NCBI GenBank assembly: GCA_020344215.1
Contig: CP070815.1
Span: 124,001 to 188,000 of the forward strand
Reading direction: 5' to 3'
DNA: 64,000 nucleotides
DNA from: Gemmatimonadota bacterium
GTDB lineage: Bacteria > Gemmatimonadota > Gemmatimonadetes > Palauibacterales > KS3-K002
In this document: positions 16,708 to 26,101 of the stretch, piece by piece
Numbering within the stretch: position 1 is the stretch's first letter
Layout: every line of letters starts with the position of its first letter
Position numbers and translations under genes: made by a program
Notes under the pieces: generated by a model
Database searches by the model: none
The model's input: the letters and a program-made list of their open reading frames with translations, nothing else
Told to the model about the DNA's origin: nothing

Positions 16708-16977
16708 ATGGTAACGACCAAGGAAGAGCGCGAGGCGCTCATTACGAAGTACCAGAAGCAGCCCGGTGATCGGGGCTCGACGCCCGTGCAGATCGCCCTG
16801 CTGACCCGGCGGATCACCGATCTCACGGAGCATCTGCGGACGCACCCGAAGGATCACCACAGCCGCCAGGGACTCCTGAAGTGGGTTGGCAGGCGGCGTC
16901 GCCTGCTTCGCTACTTGAACCGGACCGACCCTGAAGCTTACCGGGAGCTAACCAAGAATCTCGGCCTACGAGGATAA
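16708..16977 (+). CDS. rpsO: 30S ribosomal protein S15
   Basis: Primary 16S rRNA-binding protein of the small subunit platform, 89 residues as usual. The sequence is clear: [40 protein letters not shown] and [20 protein letters not shown]. The 70-base gap upstream of it contains TTGACG (16640-16645), but the matching -10 is poor, so an own promoter is possible but not proven. A GC-rich hairpin with a weak T-tract follows immediately, before pnp, matching the rpsO-pnp arrangement of many bacteria. Confidence 0.98.
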   Translation: MVTTKEEREALITKYQKQPGDRGSTPVQIALLTRRITDLTEHLRTHPKDHHSRQGLLKWVGRRRRLLRYLNRTDPEAYRELTKNLGLRG

Positions 16978-16986
16978 AAGGGAGAA

Positions 16987-17013
16987 GCCCCCGAGATACC
17001 TCGGGGGCGTTTC
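16987..17013 (+). terminator. Hairpin between rpsO and pnp (weak intrinsic terminator)
   Basis: A perfect 9-bp stem, GCCCCCGAG (16987-16995) with CTCGGGGGC (17000-17008), has a 4-base loop ATAC and a poor T-tract (GTTTC). It may terminate only partly and let some transcription into pnp, or protect the rpsO message. Confidence 0.6.
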
Positions 17014-17054
17014 CTATAGGTATGTCTCTAAGCAGTCAAGGATTAACGGATACT

Positions 17055-19157
17055 ATGGCAACACTAATCGAACGCAGATTCGCCGGACGGGCTCTGATCC
17101 TGGAGTCCGGGCGCATGGCGCGACAGGCGGATGGCGCCGTCCTCGTCCAGTTTGGTGAGACGGTGATACTCGCAGCGGTCGTCGCGGACAGAAAACCCAC
17201 CAAGCTGCCTTTCTTCCCACTGACGGTGGAGTACCGCGAGAAGAGCTACGCGGCGGGCAAGATTCCGGGCGGCTTCTTCAAGCGGGAGGGCCGGCCCAGC
17301 GAGAAGGAGATCCTCTCGGCTCGCCAGATCGACAGATCGATCCGCCCGCTCTTCCCCAAAGGGTTCAATAACGAGATCCAGGTCGTCATCTACATCCTGT
17401 CCGCCGACCAGGAAAACGACGCGGATGTCCTCGGCCTGATAGGCGCTTCGGCCGCGCTCAACTTGTCGAGCGTGCCGTTCCCTTATCCGATCGCAGCCGT
17501 CCGGGTCGGCCGCTTGGATGGCGAGTGGGTGATCAACCCGACGTTCCAGCAGCTCGAGTTCTCCGACGTCGACATTGTGGTCGCCGGCTCGGAAGACTCG
17601 ATCGTGATGGTTGAGGGTGGGGCACTCGAGATCTCGGAGGACGAGTTCGTCGCAGCGCTCGAGTTCGCCCACCGGGGGATCCGCGAGCTGGTCGCGATTC
17701 AGAGGGAGCTGATCCAGCCGCTGGCGAAGCCGAAGATGGAATGGTCGCCCACCGAGCCTAACGAGGAGCTCGTGAAGCGCGTCCAGAGCCTGGGTTCGCG
17801 GCGCGTAGATGAAGCGCTCACTCTTCCCAATAAGGAGGAGCGAAACGAGGCTCTCTCGGCGCTGCGCGAGGACATCATCGGCGAGATGGCCGGGGAATTC
17901 GATGAGATCGAGAACTATGGGGAGCAGGTGAACGAGGTAATCGATCAGATCGAGTACGAGACCTTGCGCACCCAGATCCTCGAGAAGCGGGAGCGGGTCG
18001 ACGGCCGCAAGCCTGAGGAGGTGCGCGCCATCTCGTGCGAGGTCGGTTTGCTGCCGCGAACCCACGGCTCAGCGCTCTTCACGCGTGGCAGTACTCAGTC
18101 GATGGCGGTCGTGACCCTCGGGACCAGCAGGGACGAGCAGCGGATCGACACGATCGATGTCCTGCAGGAGACGTCGAAGTCGTTCATGCTGCACTATAAC
18201 TTCCCGCCGTTCTCTGTCGGCGAGGTCCGGCCGTTCCGTGGCCCGTCGAGACGCGAGATCGGCCACGGCGCGCTGGCGGAGCGCGCCCTGCAGTCGCTGC
18301 TGCCGCCCTATGAGGATTTCCCCTACACAATTCGGATCGTGAGTGACATCCTCGAGTCCAACGGCTCGTCGTCCATGGCGACGGTATGCGGTGGCTCACT
18401 GGCTCTGATGCAGGCGGGCGTGCCGGTGCGTGCGGCGTGCGCCGGCGTGGCGATGGGCCTGATAAAGGAAGCTGACAAGGTCGAGATCCTGACGGATATC
18501 ATGGGTATCGAGGACCACCTCGGCGACATGGACTTCAAGGTCGCCGGGACCAGCAAGGGGATCACCTCGGTCCAGATGGACATCAAGATCGAAGGCCTGT
18601 CGACCGAGCTCTTGCGGGAGGCGATGGCACGCGCGCGTGAGGCCCGCTTGCATATCCTCGACATCATGAGCAGGACGCTGGCCGAGCCGCGCTCCAGCCT
18701 GTCGCCCACAGCGCCGCGGATCATCACGCTTCAGGTGAACCCGGAGAAGATCGGCGAGGTGATCGGTCCGAAGGGTAAGACGATTCGCGGGATCGAGGAG
18801 GAGACGGGCGCTGAGGTCAATATCGAGGACAGCGGTCTGATCACGATCTCGTCGATCTCCGGCGAAGCGGGTGAGCGGGCACGCGAGATCGTCGAATCGA
18901 TCGTTCAGGAGCCGGAGATCGGCCGGGTCTACGAGGGCGTTGTGAAGAACACGACCTCGTTCGGCGCGTTCGTCGAGATCCTGCCGGGCGTCGAGGCGCT
19001 CTGCCATATCTCGGAGCTCGAAGAGGGCCGGGTCGAGAAGACCGAAGACGTCGTGAAACGCGGCGACAAGGTCAAGGTGAAGTTGATCTCGATCGACGAC
19101 CGCGGCCGTATGCGGCTCTCGCGCCGTGCGGCGATGGCCGCGGAAACATCCGACTAG
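17055..19157 (+). CDS. pnp: Polyribonucleotide nucleotidyltransferase (PNPase)
   Basis: Phosphorolytic 3'-5' exoribonuclease and polymerase, a core of RNA turnover. From ATG 17055 the protein has 700 residues, the standard length. The first RNase PH domain holds FFPLTVEYREKSYAAGKIPG and FFKREGRPSEKEI; the second holds PEEVRAISCEVGLLPRTHGS, ALFTRG and DMDFKVAGTSKGITSVQMD with catalytic aspartates. Then come a KH domain (EKIGEVIGPKGKTIRGIEEE, about residue 560) and an S1 domain (GVVKNTTSFGAFVEILPGVE, about 625-695). The start at 17055 is preferred over 17022 because AAGGA lies 12 bases upstream of it and the first 11 residues are not conserved. Confidence 0.97.
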   Translation: MATLIERRFAGRALILESGRMARQADGAVLVQFGETVILAAVVADRKPTKLPFFPLTVEYREKSYAAGKIPGGFFKREGRPSEKEILSARQIDRSIRPLFPKGFNNEIQVVIYILSADQENDADVLGLIGASAALNLSSVPFPYPIAAVRVGRLDGEWVINPTFQQLEFSDVDIVVAGSEDSIVMVEGGALEISEDEFVAALEFAHRGIRELVAIQRELIQPLAKPKMEWSPTEPNEELVKRVQSLGSRRVDEALTLPNKEERNEALSALREDIIGEMAGEFDEIENYGEQVNEVIDQIEYETLRTQILEKRERVDGRKPEEVRAISCEVGLLPRTHGSALFTRGSTQSMAVVTLGTSRDEQRIDTIDVLQETSKSFMLHYNFPPFSVGEVRPFRGPSRREIGHGALAERALQSLLPPYEDFPYTIRIVSDILESNGSSSMATVCGGSLALMQAGVPVRAACAGVAMGLIKEADKVEILTDIMGIEDHLGDMDFKVAGTSKGITSVQMDIKIEGLSTELLREAMARAREARLHILDIMSRTLAEPRSSLSPTAPRIITLQVNPEKIGEVIGPKGKTIRGIEEETGAEVNIEDSGLITISSISGEAGERAREIVESIVQEPEIGRVYEGVVKNTTSFGAFVEILPGVEALCHISELEEGRVEKTEDVVKRGDKVKVKLISIDDRGRMRLSRRAAMAAETSD

Positions 19158-19185
19158 CGGTGACGCCACGCTCAGCGCAGTGATC

Positions 19186-19226
19186 CGGCCTGTCCCGCCT
19201 CGAGCGGGGCAGGCCGTGTTCCTTTT
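19186..19226 (+). terminator. Intrinsic terminator after pnp
   Basis: A 13-bp stem with one G-T pair, CGGCCTGTCCCGC (19186-19198) with GCGGGGCAGGCCG (19204-19216), has a 5-base loop and the tail TGTTCCTTTTG. It closes the rimP-to-pnp transcription unit. Confidence 0.75.
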
Positions 19227-19297
19227 GTGGTGAGCGTCGGACATCGAACAGCGGGCGTCGAAAGATCGGTTGGACCCTTAACGACTACCGCGCCGAC

Positions 19298-20569
19298 ATG
19301 ACCACCCAACTCGACGAGAACGTATACCGGACCCGGCCGGACGGAGGGCCGCTCGTGCTTTCCGAATACGTGTCCAGCGTTCGGTCCGCGGCGGTGGGCG
19401 TATGGGTCCGCTGGGGTGCGAGCCACGATCCGCCGGAGCGGATGGGAGCGGCGCATCTGCTGGAGCACATGGTCTTCAAGGGGACCGAGCGGCGGACGGC
19501 TCGTGAGATCGCGGTCGAGATCGAGGGGATCGGCGGCTCGCTCGACGCTTACACTTCGCGTGAGCACACGGCCTGCTACGCCAAGGTGCTGGACGAGCAC
19601 CTCCCCATCGCCGTCGATGTGCTCACCGACCTGGTTTTCCGGCCGCGCCTGCGGGAGGAGGACCTCGAGATCGAGCGCCGGGTGATCCTCGAGGAGATCG
19701 CCGGGGTCGAGGACACGCCGGAAGAGCTCGTCTTCGACCTCCACGCGCGCGGCGTCTGGGGTGCACACCCTTACGGCAACCCCGTTCTCGGTACGGCGGA
19801 GACAATCCGCGCCATCGTCCTTGACGACATCTACGGCCTCTGGAGGACAGCCTACCGGCCGAGCGTCTGCGTGGTGGCCGCCGCAGGCAACCTTCGGCAC
19901 GACGACTTGCTCGAACTGGTGGCCCAGCATTTCCCGCCGGCAGGCCTGCCTGGCGAGGCGCCGGCCGTCGCCGAGCCCGCAGCGGTGCCGCCAGCGGAGC
20001 GACTGGTCCAGCGCGACAGCGCGCAGGTCCACATCTGCCTCGGCGCGCCCACCTTTCCCCGGACCGACCCACGCCGCTACGCCTCGATCCTCGTCTCGAC
20101 GGCTCTCGGCGGTGGCATGAGCAGCCGCCTGTTCCAGCGTGTCAGGGAGGAACTTGGCCTGGCGTACACCGTCTACTCGTTCCAATCCTTCTACGCTCGC
20201 GGCGGCCTGGCCGGGATCTACTTGGCGACCCAGCCCGATACTGCGGATCGGGCGATCGAGGAGGTGCGCGAAGAGCTTCACCAGGTTTCTGGCATTGGGC
20301 TTGCGAGTGAAGAGCTGCGTGCGGTCAAGAACCAGACCAAAGGGCAGGTCGTGTTATCGCTGGAATCCACATCGGCGCGGCTACAGCGCCTGGCCGGTGT
20401 GGCACTTTACGACGAACCGTACCTGACTTTGGACGACATTTGCGCGCGAATCGACGCCGTCGGCGAGCAGGAGGTGGCCGAGCTGTGCCGGGAGTACTAT
20501 GCTCCTGAGCGCCAAGCGGTGGTCTGGTTGGGCCCCATGGGAGAGCGGTCCGAGGCGAGCGGAGAATGA
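19298..20569 (+). CDS. M16-family zinc peptidase (YmxG/PqqL-like)
   Basis: Pitrilysin-clan metalloprotease of 423 residues. The inverted zinc motif HxxEH is at residues 53-57 (AAHLLEHMVFKGT), followed by GGSLDAYTSREHTACYAKVL and the third ligand region LEIERRVILEEIAGVEDTP. The C-terminal half contains the second, inactive M16 domain (GGMSSRLFQRVREELGLAYT), as in the single-chain members next to pnp in Gram-positives (mlpA/ymxG). The best guess is a cytoplasmic processing or peptide-degrading enzyme; there is no signal peptide. It has a separate start after the pnp terminator, though no clear promoter is visible in the 140-base gap. The substrate is unknown. Confidence 0.9.
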   Translation: MTTQLDENVYRTRPDGGPLVLSEYVSSVRSAAVGVWVRWGASHDPPERMGAAHLLEHMVFKGTERRTAREIAVEIEGIGGSLDAYTSREHTACYAKVLDEHLPIAVDVLTDLVFRPRLREEDLEIERRVILEEIAGVEDTPEELVFDLHARGVWGAHPYGNPVLGTAETIRAIVLDDIYGLWRTAYRPSVCVVAAAGNLRHDDLLELVAQHFPPAGLPGEAPAVAEPAAVPPAERLVQRDSAQVHICLGAPTFPRTDPRRYASILVSTALGGGMSSRLFQRVREELGLAYTVYSFQSFYARGGLAGIYLATQPDTADRAIEEVREELHQVSGIGLASEELRAVKNQTKGQVVLSLESTSARLQRLAGVALYDEPYLTLDDICARIDAVGEQEVAELCREYYAPERQAVVWLGPMGERSEASGE

Positions 20570-20626
20570 TTGTCCGTTTTGTTCGGCTGGTAGTCTTCTG
20601 GCCCTTAAACGAGCGAGGCTAGAGAG

Positions 20627-21742
20627 ATGATCGTCGGGGTACCGAAGGAGATCAAGACAGCGGAAAACCGTGTGGCGATGATTCCGGCGGGCGCCGAGCA
20701 ACTCGTGGCGCACGGTCACAAGGTGCTGGTACAGAAAGGCGCCGGTATTGGGAGCGGCTTCGAGGACGAGGCCTACAAGGCGGCGGGCGCGACCGTCATG
20801 GCCAGCGCCGACGAGGTGTGGGCGGAGTCGGATATGATGGTCAAGGTCAAAGAGCCTATCGCCGAGGAATACCCGCGCGTCAAGCCCGATCACGTCGTCT
20901 TCACTTACTTCCACTACGCCGCGGACGAGACGCTGACAAGAGCGATGCTCAAGAGCGGCGCGGTGACGATCGCCTACGAGACCGTCCAGCTGGAAACCGG
21001 CGAGCTGCCGCTGCTGACGCCGATGAGCGAGGTGGCAGGCCGGATGGCCGTCCAGGAGGGCGCCAAGTACCTGGAGAAGACGTTCGGCGGCCGCGGGATC
21101 CTTCTGGGTGGCGTTCCCGGTGTGCCGTCGGCGGAGGTCGTGGTCCTGGGCGGCGGCGTGGTCGGTACCCACGCGGCGAAGATGGCCGCAGGACTCGGCG
21201 CGCGGGTGATTATCCTCGACGTCAGCCTCGACCGGCTGCGCTATCTCGATGACGTGATGCCCGCCAACGTCGAGCTGGTCTATTCGAATCGGGTCAACAT
21301 CCTCGAGGCGATCGAGCGGGCCGATCTGCTGGTCGGTGCGGTTCTGTTGCCCGGTGCCAAGGCCCCGCACCTCGTCTCCAAGGAAGACCTGAAGCTGATG
21401 AAGGACGGCGCTGTGATCGTCGACGTAGCCGTCGACCAAGGCGGCTGCGTCGAGACCGTGCGGCCTACAACCCACGAGGACCCGACCTACGTCGTCGAAG
21501 GTGTCATCCATTACTGCGTGGCGAACATGCCGGGCGCCGTGCCGCGGACCTCGACCCTCGCGCTCGCTAACGCGACCTTCGCCTACGCCTTGAAGCTGGC
21601 CGACAACGGCTGGCAGAAGGCGTGCCGGGAGGACCATGCCCTGGCACTCGGTGTGAACACGGTCGGCGAGAAACTGACCTGCCTCGGCGTGGCGGAGGCC
21701 TTCGGGCTCGACTACACGCCTATCGAGGTAGTCCTCGGTTAG
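20627..21742 (+). CDS. ald: Alanine dehydrogenase
   Basis: NAD-dependent oxidative deamination of L-alanine to pyruvate and ammonia, or the reverse. The 371 residues match the family. N-terminal motif: [20 protein letters not shown] (substrate-binding Arg). Other landmarks are [11 protein letters not shown] (catalytic Lys), [10 protein letters not shown] (catalytic His), the Rossmann glycine pattern [20 protein letters not shown], and [20 protein letters not shown] (Asp) near the C-terminus. AGAG lies just before the ATG. It is separated by 57 bases from the M16 gene and by 165 bases from mreB, so it is probably its own unit. The call is secure. Confidence 0.96.
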   Translation: MIVGVPKEIKTAENRVAMIPAGAEQLVAHGHKVLVQKGAGIGSGFEDEAYKAAGATVMASADEVWAESDMMVKVKEPIAEEYPRVKPDHVVFTYFHYAADETLTRAMLKSGAVTIAYETVQLETGELPLLTPMSEVAGRMAVQEGAKYLEKTFGGRGILLGGVPGVPSAEVVVLGGGVVGTHAAKMAAGLGARVIILDVSLDRLRYLDDVMPANVELVYSNRVNILEAIERADLLVGAVLLPGAKAPHLVSKEDLKLMKDGAVIVDVAVDQGGCVETVRPTTHEDPTYVVEGVIHYCVANMPGAVPRTSTLALANATFAYALKLADNGWQKACREDHALALGVNTVGEKLTCLGVAEAFGLDYTPIEVVLG

Positions 21743-21781
21743 GGTTGGAGATTCGAGAGTTACGAGGCCCTTACCTGTCCA

Positions 21782-21811
21782 TTGCGCCGCCGTGCCCCCT
21801 CTGTCTAGTAT
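21782..21811 (+). promoter_or_regulatory. Candidate promoter of the mreBCD-mrdA-rodA operon
   Basis: TTGCGC at 21782-21787 and TAGTAT at 21806-21811 have an 18-base spacer inside the 165-base gap between ald and mreB. The boxes are moderate matches, so this is tentative. The rest of the gap shows nothing else that I recognise. Confidence 0.35.
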
Positions 21812-21907
21812 TGGAGGTTAGGCTACCCTGTCCGCCCAACCTAGGGGTTGTGAGGGTCTGGAAAGCGGTGCGCTCCCGCCACCGCTGGGAGGAACGAGCT
21901 GATCTCT

Positions 21908-22945
21908 ATGGGCTTTGGCTGGCTCGATTCCGGTAGGCTGCTACCGGTTAACGACATAGCTGTCGACCTGGGCACCGCCAACACACTGATCTACGTGAAG
22001 GGCGAGGGCATCGTGCTGAACGAGCCCTCAGTGGTGGCGATCGACAAGTCGAACGGCAAGCTTCTCGGCGTCGGGCTGGAGGCCAAAGGCATGCTCGGCC
22101 GGACGCCCGGCGGAATCGAGGCGGTCCGCCCGCTCAAGGACGGGGTCATCGCCGACGTGGATGTCAGCGAGCTCATGCTCAGGCATTTTCTGAGGATGGT
22201 GACGGCCAAGCGGGTTTTTCGCCTGAAGCCCCGCGTCGTGATCGGTGTTCCCTCGGGCATCACGGAGCTGGAGCGCCGTGCGGTGCGGGCGGGCGCTCAG
22301 GCGGCGGGTGCCAAGGAAGTCTACATGGTGGCCGAGCCGATGGCTGCGGCGATCGGCGTGGGTCTGCCGGTAGAGACACCGACGGGGAACATGGTGATCG
22401 ACATCGGCGGTGGCACGACGGAGATCGCGGTGATCGCGTTGGGTGGCATCGTCTCCAACACCTCGATCAGGGTAGGCGGCGACGAGATCGACGCAGCCAT
22501 CGTCACGTTCCTGCGCAAGAACTACAACTTGCTGGTCGGTGAGCCGACAGCCGAGGCGATCAAGATCCGGATCGGCTCGGCCGCCGCTGTGGGCGACGAA
22601 CGCGAGATGGACGTGAAGGGGCGCGATCTCGTTTCCGGTATCCCGAAGACGGTGCGCATCCATTCCGAGGAGATTAGAGAGCACATCCAGGAACCGATCC
22701 AGCAGATCGTCGAGGCGGTTCGCCGCGCGCTTGAGATCACGCCGCCTGAGCTCGCCAGCGACATCGTCGATCGCGGGATCGTCATGACCGGCGGCGGCTG
22801 CCTGATCCGTGGGCTTGACCGCCTCCTCCAGGAAGAGACCAACTTGCCGATCCACGTGGATGAGGAGCCCCTGACGTGCGTGGTCCGTGGCGCCGGACGC
22901 ATCCTCGACGACCTTCCCAGATACAGAGGGGTGCTGTCCAGCTGA
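21908..22945 (+). CDS. mreB: Rod shape-determining actin homologue MreB
   Basis: Bacterial actin that forms filaments under the inner membrane and guides lateral wall growth. The 345-residue length is normal. Phosphate-1 motif: DIAVDLGTANTLIYVKGEGI. Then VLNEPSVVAID, GVPSGITELERRAVR, the phosphate-2 motif MVIDIGGGTTEIAVIALGGI, and the adenosine motif IVMTGGGCLIRGLDRLL. The N-terminus starts with MGFGWLDSG, which may be the short amphipathic or hydrophobic membrane-binding stretch. GGAGG lies about 14 bases before the ATG. It is the first gene of the five-gene elongasome operon ending with rodA. Confidence 0.97.
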   Translation: MGFGWLDSGRLLPVNDIAVDLGTANTLIYVKGEGIVLNEPSVVAIDKSNGKLLGVGLEAKGMLGRTPGGIEAVRPLKDGVIADVDVSELMLRHFLRMVTAKRVFRLKPRVVIGVPSGITELERRAVRAGAQAAGAKEVYMVAEPMAAAIGVGLPVETPTGNMVIDIGGGTTEIAVIALGGIVSNTSIRVGGDEIDAAIVTFLRKNYNLLVGEPTAEAIKIRIGSAAAVGDEREMDVKGRDLVSGIPKTVRIHSEEIREHIQEPIQQIVEAVRRALEITPPELASDIVDRGIVMTGGGCLIRGLDRLLQEETNLPIHVDEEPLTCVVRGAGRILDDLPRYRGVLSS

Positions 22946-23814
22946 GCCGTTCGGGCGGTGACCCGGAGTCGGGAGTCAAGCGGCAGGGACGCCGTGACCT
23001 CCTGTGCCTGCTGTTTCTGCTGCTCGCCGCAGTCGTGCTCATGACCCTGCCGCACGCGCGTCAGCTTTTCCTGGCAACGGCGGTGCGCTCGACGGCCTTG
23101 GCACCGGTCCTCCATCTGCAGGCGTGGCTGGTGGATGTCGGTTCGGCTCGCGCGGACATCCAGGAGCTGCGGGGCGAGCGCGATGCGCTGGGGGCGCGGT
23201 TGCTCGCACTGCAGGGTGTGGAGGAGGAGAACCGGCGGCTAAGAGCTCTGCTCGAGCTCGCCGAGCGCGGGCGTGATCGTTTCCGCCCGGCGAACCTGAC
23301 GCCGGCGGGTCGCGCGGGTGAGGGCGTGAAGCGCTCGTTCGTTCTCGATGTGGGTCCGGCGGTGGGTGTGTCCACCGATGCACCGGTCGTGGCGGCAGGT
23401 GGCCTTGTGGGAATTGTCAGAACGATCTTTGCCGGCCAGGCGACCGGCGATTTCTGGACGCATCCCGACTTCCGCGTCAGCGCGATGACCTCGGACGGCC
23501 GCGTGTTCGGTATCATCAGACCTCTGGGCGGTACTCCTGCGGCCATGCAACTGGACGGTGCTCCGTTCCAGGCCGAACTGCCGTCCGGCACCGAGCTGGT
23601 GACATCCGGGTTGGGCGGAGTGTTCCCGCGCGGGATCCCGATCGGCCGGGTCGCCCAGCTGACTGGCGCCGAGGCCGGCTGGGCGAAGAGCTACCTGGTT
23701 GAGCCGGCGGTTCACCCCGATGCCGTGCGCGAGGTGATGGTGTTGGTGGAGCGTGCCGACACGATCGACGTGACGGACGTCTGGGAACGGCCCGCCGTGG
23801 GCGACGGACGCTGA
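22876..23814 (+). CDS. mreC: Rod shape-determining protein MreC
   Basis: Bitopic inner-membrane protein of the elongasome, thought to activate PBP2. One transmembrane helix (RRDLLCLLFLLLAAVVLMTL) is followed by a periplasmic coiled coil (ADIQELRGERDALGARLLAL, EEENRRLRALLELAERG) and the beta-rich MreC core (SFVLDVGPAVGVSTDAPVV, GLVGIVRTI, FPRGIPIGRVAQL). The start is uncertain. A GTG at 22876 overlaps mreB by 70 bases and gives 312 residues with a basic leader. A non-standard CTG at 22942, overlapping the mreB stop as CTGA and preceded by AGAGGGG, would fit the usual tight coupling. The protein identity is not in doubt. Confidence 0.9.
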   Translation: MRGPWRRTHPRRPSQIQRGAVQLSRSGGDPESGVKRQGRRDLLCLLFLLLAAVVLMTLPHARQLFLATAVRSTALAPVLHLQAWLVDVGSARADIQELRGERDALGARLLALQGVEEENRRLRALLELAERGRDRFRPANLTPAGRAGEGVKRSFVLDVGPAVGVSTDAPVVAAGGLVGIVRTIFAGQATGDFWTHPDFRVSAMTSDGRVFGIIRPLGGTPAAMQLDGAPFQAELPSGTELVTSGLGGVFPRGIPIGRVAQLTGAEAGWAKSYLVEPAVHPDAVREVMVLVERADTIDVTDVWERPAVGDGR

Positions 23815-23816
23815 TC

Positions 23817-24290
23817 ATGAGCGCTCGGGCGGGTAGTCGAGTCGGGCTGCTCGGGGTTGTACTGGTCCTGACCTATCTGCACTTCGCGTTGGCCCCGCTC
23901 TTCGATTCGTGGTTCGCCAGCCCGAATCTGCTACTCTGCGCGCTCCTCGTCTCGGCTCGCCAGCTGCGCCCGGGCGCGGCGGCGACGGTCGGCTTCCTCC
24001 TCGGCCTGCTGGAGGATGCGATGGCCGTAAGCCATTTCGGCTTGGCGACGCTCATGCTGGTGCTGGTGGGCTACCTCGGTTCGCTATCGCGCGATCTGTT
24101 CGTCGGTGAGGAGCCGCTGTTCATAGGCACCTACCTGTTCGCGGGCACCTGGGTCTTCGAGACAGTCAGCTATTTGATCCTCGGTGCCAGCGGCAACCCG
24201 CTATCGTACGTGTTCGTGCGAGCGCCGCTCGACGCTCTCGCCACGGGCGCGGTCGGGTATCTGACCCTGCCGTTCGTGAGGGCCCGGTGA
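23817..24290 (+). CDS. mreD: Rod shape-determining protein MreD
   Basis: Small polytopic membrane protein of 157 residues with about five predicted helices (RVGLLGVVLVLTYLHFALAP, AAATVGFLLGLLEDAMAVSH, LATLMLVLVGYLGSLSRDLF). The GFLLGLLED-AMAVSHFGL region matches the MreD family pattern of a glycine-rich helix followed by Asp. It lies 2 bases after mreC and overlaps mrdA by 4 bases (GTGA). Its role as elongasome scaffold follows from family and operon position; divergence makes sequence alone less convincing than context. Confidence 0.88.
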   Translation: MSARAGSRVGLLGVVLVLTYLHFALAPLFDSWFASPNLLLCALLVSARQLRPGAAATVGFLLGLLEDAMAVSHFGLATLMLVLVGYLGSLSRDLFVGEEPLFIGTYLFAGTWVFETVSYLILGASGNPLSYVFVRAPLDALATGAVGYLTLPFVRAR

Positions 24291-26101
24291 GATCTATCGC
24301 GCGGCCCCCGCAGGTGAGCCGCCGGGCGCGAAGCCGACTGGCCCGCTGGCTGTCGCTACTCGTGGTCATCGGGCTGGGCATTCAGTTCTTCAGGATCCAG
24401 ATCCTCAAGCACACCACCTACGCGCTGCAGTCTGAGGGGAACCGTATCCGCGCGCTCCCGATCCCTGCGGCACGCGGGACGATCTACGATCGCAACGGCG
24501 AGGTGATCGCCGAGAACGTGCCCGGCTACTCGATCGCCGTTCTGCCACTGTCCATCGACTCGCTTCGCGTTGTCCTCGAGGAGTTGGCGCCGATACTCGA
24601 GCTGTCCGGCGAGCAGGCCGAGCGCTTGGTGGAGAGCTACCGTCGGCATCCCAATCGCCCGATCACAGTGGAGCGAAACGCGAGCTTCGCTGAAGTCTCC
24701 GCGATCGAGGAGCGGCGCGCGCACCTGCCCGGCGGTATCGTGGTTGAAGCGGCGCCCAAGCGACGCTACACGCATGATTCACTACTCGCTCACGTGGTGG
24801 GGTACGTCGCAGAGATAAGCGATGCGGACCTCAAGGACCCCGAGTTCCAAGGTTACGAGCCCGGACGAATCGTTGGGCAGACCGGTGTGGAGCGGGTCTA
24901 TGACCGACTGCTGGCCGGTACGCCGGGTGTGCGTTACGTCGAGGTCAACGCGCTCGGTCGCGTCGTCGGAGAGTTCAGAGGCCGCGAGCCGGTGGATCCC
25001 GTTCCCGGCCGCGACCTCTACCTGAACATCGATCTCGCTCTGCAGCAGCGCGCGGCTGAGCTGTTTCCCGACAGCATGGCCGGTGCGGTCGTTGCTCTGG
25101 AGCCCAGGTTGGGGGCGGTGCTGGCGATGTATAGCTCGCCGAGCTATGACCCGAACGCGTTCGTAGGCGGCTTCGAGCCCGCCGCCTGGCGTGCGCTGAA
25201 TACCGACCCGGGCCGGCCGCTGTTCAACCGTGCTGTGACCGCCGCCTACGCTCCGGGCTCGACCTTCAAGCTGATCATCGCGGGCATCGCGCTGAAGGAA
25301 GGCTACGCCGAACTGGACACCAAGATGCCGATCCCCTGTCGCGGCGCCTTGCTTTACTACGGCCGAGTCTTCCACGATTGGACGCCGGTCGGCCACGGCG
25401 CGCTCGATTTGCACGGCGCCATCCGCCAGAGCTGCGATGTGTATTTCTATCAGCTCGGTCTGAAGATCGGCCTGGAGGGCGTGCTGGCGGGGGTGGGAGA
25501 GTTCGGAATGGGGCAGGTCACCGGAATCGATCTGCCCTCGGACATCAGTGGGACGTTCCCACCCTCAACCGCTTGGTACGACGAACGCTATGGGCCCAGC
25601 GGCTGGACCAACTCGGTCGTGCTGAACCTCGCCATCGGGCAGGGCGAGAACGCTCAGAGCCCATTGAAGATGGTGCAGGTCTTTGCCGCACTCGCAAACG
25701 GCGGCACGCTCCCGACGCCTCGGGTCGCCAGGCTGGGTCCGGCTCCCGAGCCAGCTGGCGCGATCCCCTTGAACACCGAGCAACTGGCGATCCTTCGTGA
25801 CGCCCTCGTAGCGGTCGTAAACGAGCCGCGCGGCACGGCGCGCGGCTCGCGCCTGCGTGACTGGACGCTGGCCGGCAAGACGGGCACGGCGCAAAACCCA
25901 CACGGCGAAGACCATGCCTGGTTCCTCGGCTTCGCGCCGGCCGAGGATCCGGTAATTGTGGCCGCGGCAGTCGTGGAGGCGGGTGGCCACGGCTCGTCCG
26001 GTGCCGCGCCCATCGTGTCACGGCTAATCGACTTCTACCTCAATAGCCGGCTCAATAGCCGGGCCAGCACGCCGGAAAGCACCGAGGTGGAGGGCGGATG
26101 A
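24287..26101 (+). CDS. mrdA: Penicillin-binding protein 2 (elongasome transpeptidase)
   Basis: Class B PBP, the D,D-transpeptidase of lateral wall synthesis. The 604-residue protein has one N-terminal membrane helix (WLSLLVVIGLGIQFFRIQIL) and a dimerisation or pedestal domain with GNRIRALPIPAARGTIYDRN. The transpeptidase domain has the nucleophile Ser325 in PGSTFKLIIAG, the second motif in QSCDVYFYQLGLKIG, and KTGTAQ around Lys531. Catalytic order and spacing agree with active enzymes. The GTG start overlaps the mreD stop by 4 bases and the gene overlaps rodA by 4, so mreD-mrdA-rodA are coupled. Confidence 0.96.
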   Translation: MRSIARPPQVSRRARSRLARWLSLLVVIGLGIQFFRIQILKHTTYALQSEGNRIRALPIPAARGTIYDRNGEVIAENVPGYSIAVLPLSIDSLRVVLEELAPILELSGEQAERLVESYRRHPNRPITVERNASFAEVSAIEERRAHLPGGIVVEAAPKRRYTHDSLLAHVVGYVAEISDADLKDPEFQGYEPGRIVGQTGVERVYDRLLAGTPGVRYVEVNALGRVVGEFRGREPVDPVPGRDLYLNIDLALQQRAAELFPDSMAGAVVALEPRLGAVLAMYSSPSYDPNAFVGGFEPAAWRALNTDPGRPLFNRAVTAAYAPGSTFKLIIAGIALKEGYAELDTKMPIPCRGALLYYGRVFHDWTPVGHGALDLHGAIRQSCDVYFYQLGLKIGLEGVLAGVGEFGMGQVTGIDLPSDISGTFPPSTAWYDERYGPSGWTNSVVLNLAIGQGENAQSPLKMVQVFAALANGGTLPTPRVARLGPAPEPAGAIPLNTEQLAILRDALVAVVNEPRGTARGSRLRDWTLAGKTGTAQNPHGEDHAWFLGFAPAEDPVIVAAAVVEAGGHGSSGAAPIVSRLIDFYLNSRLNSRASTPESTEVEGG

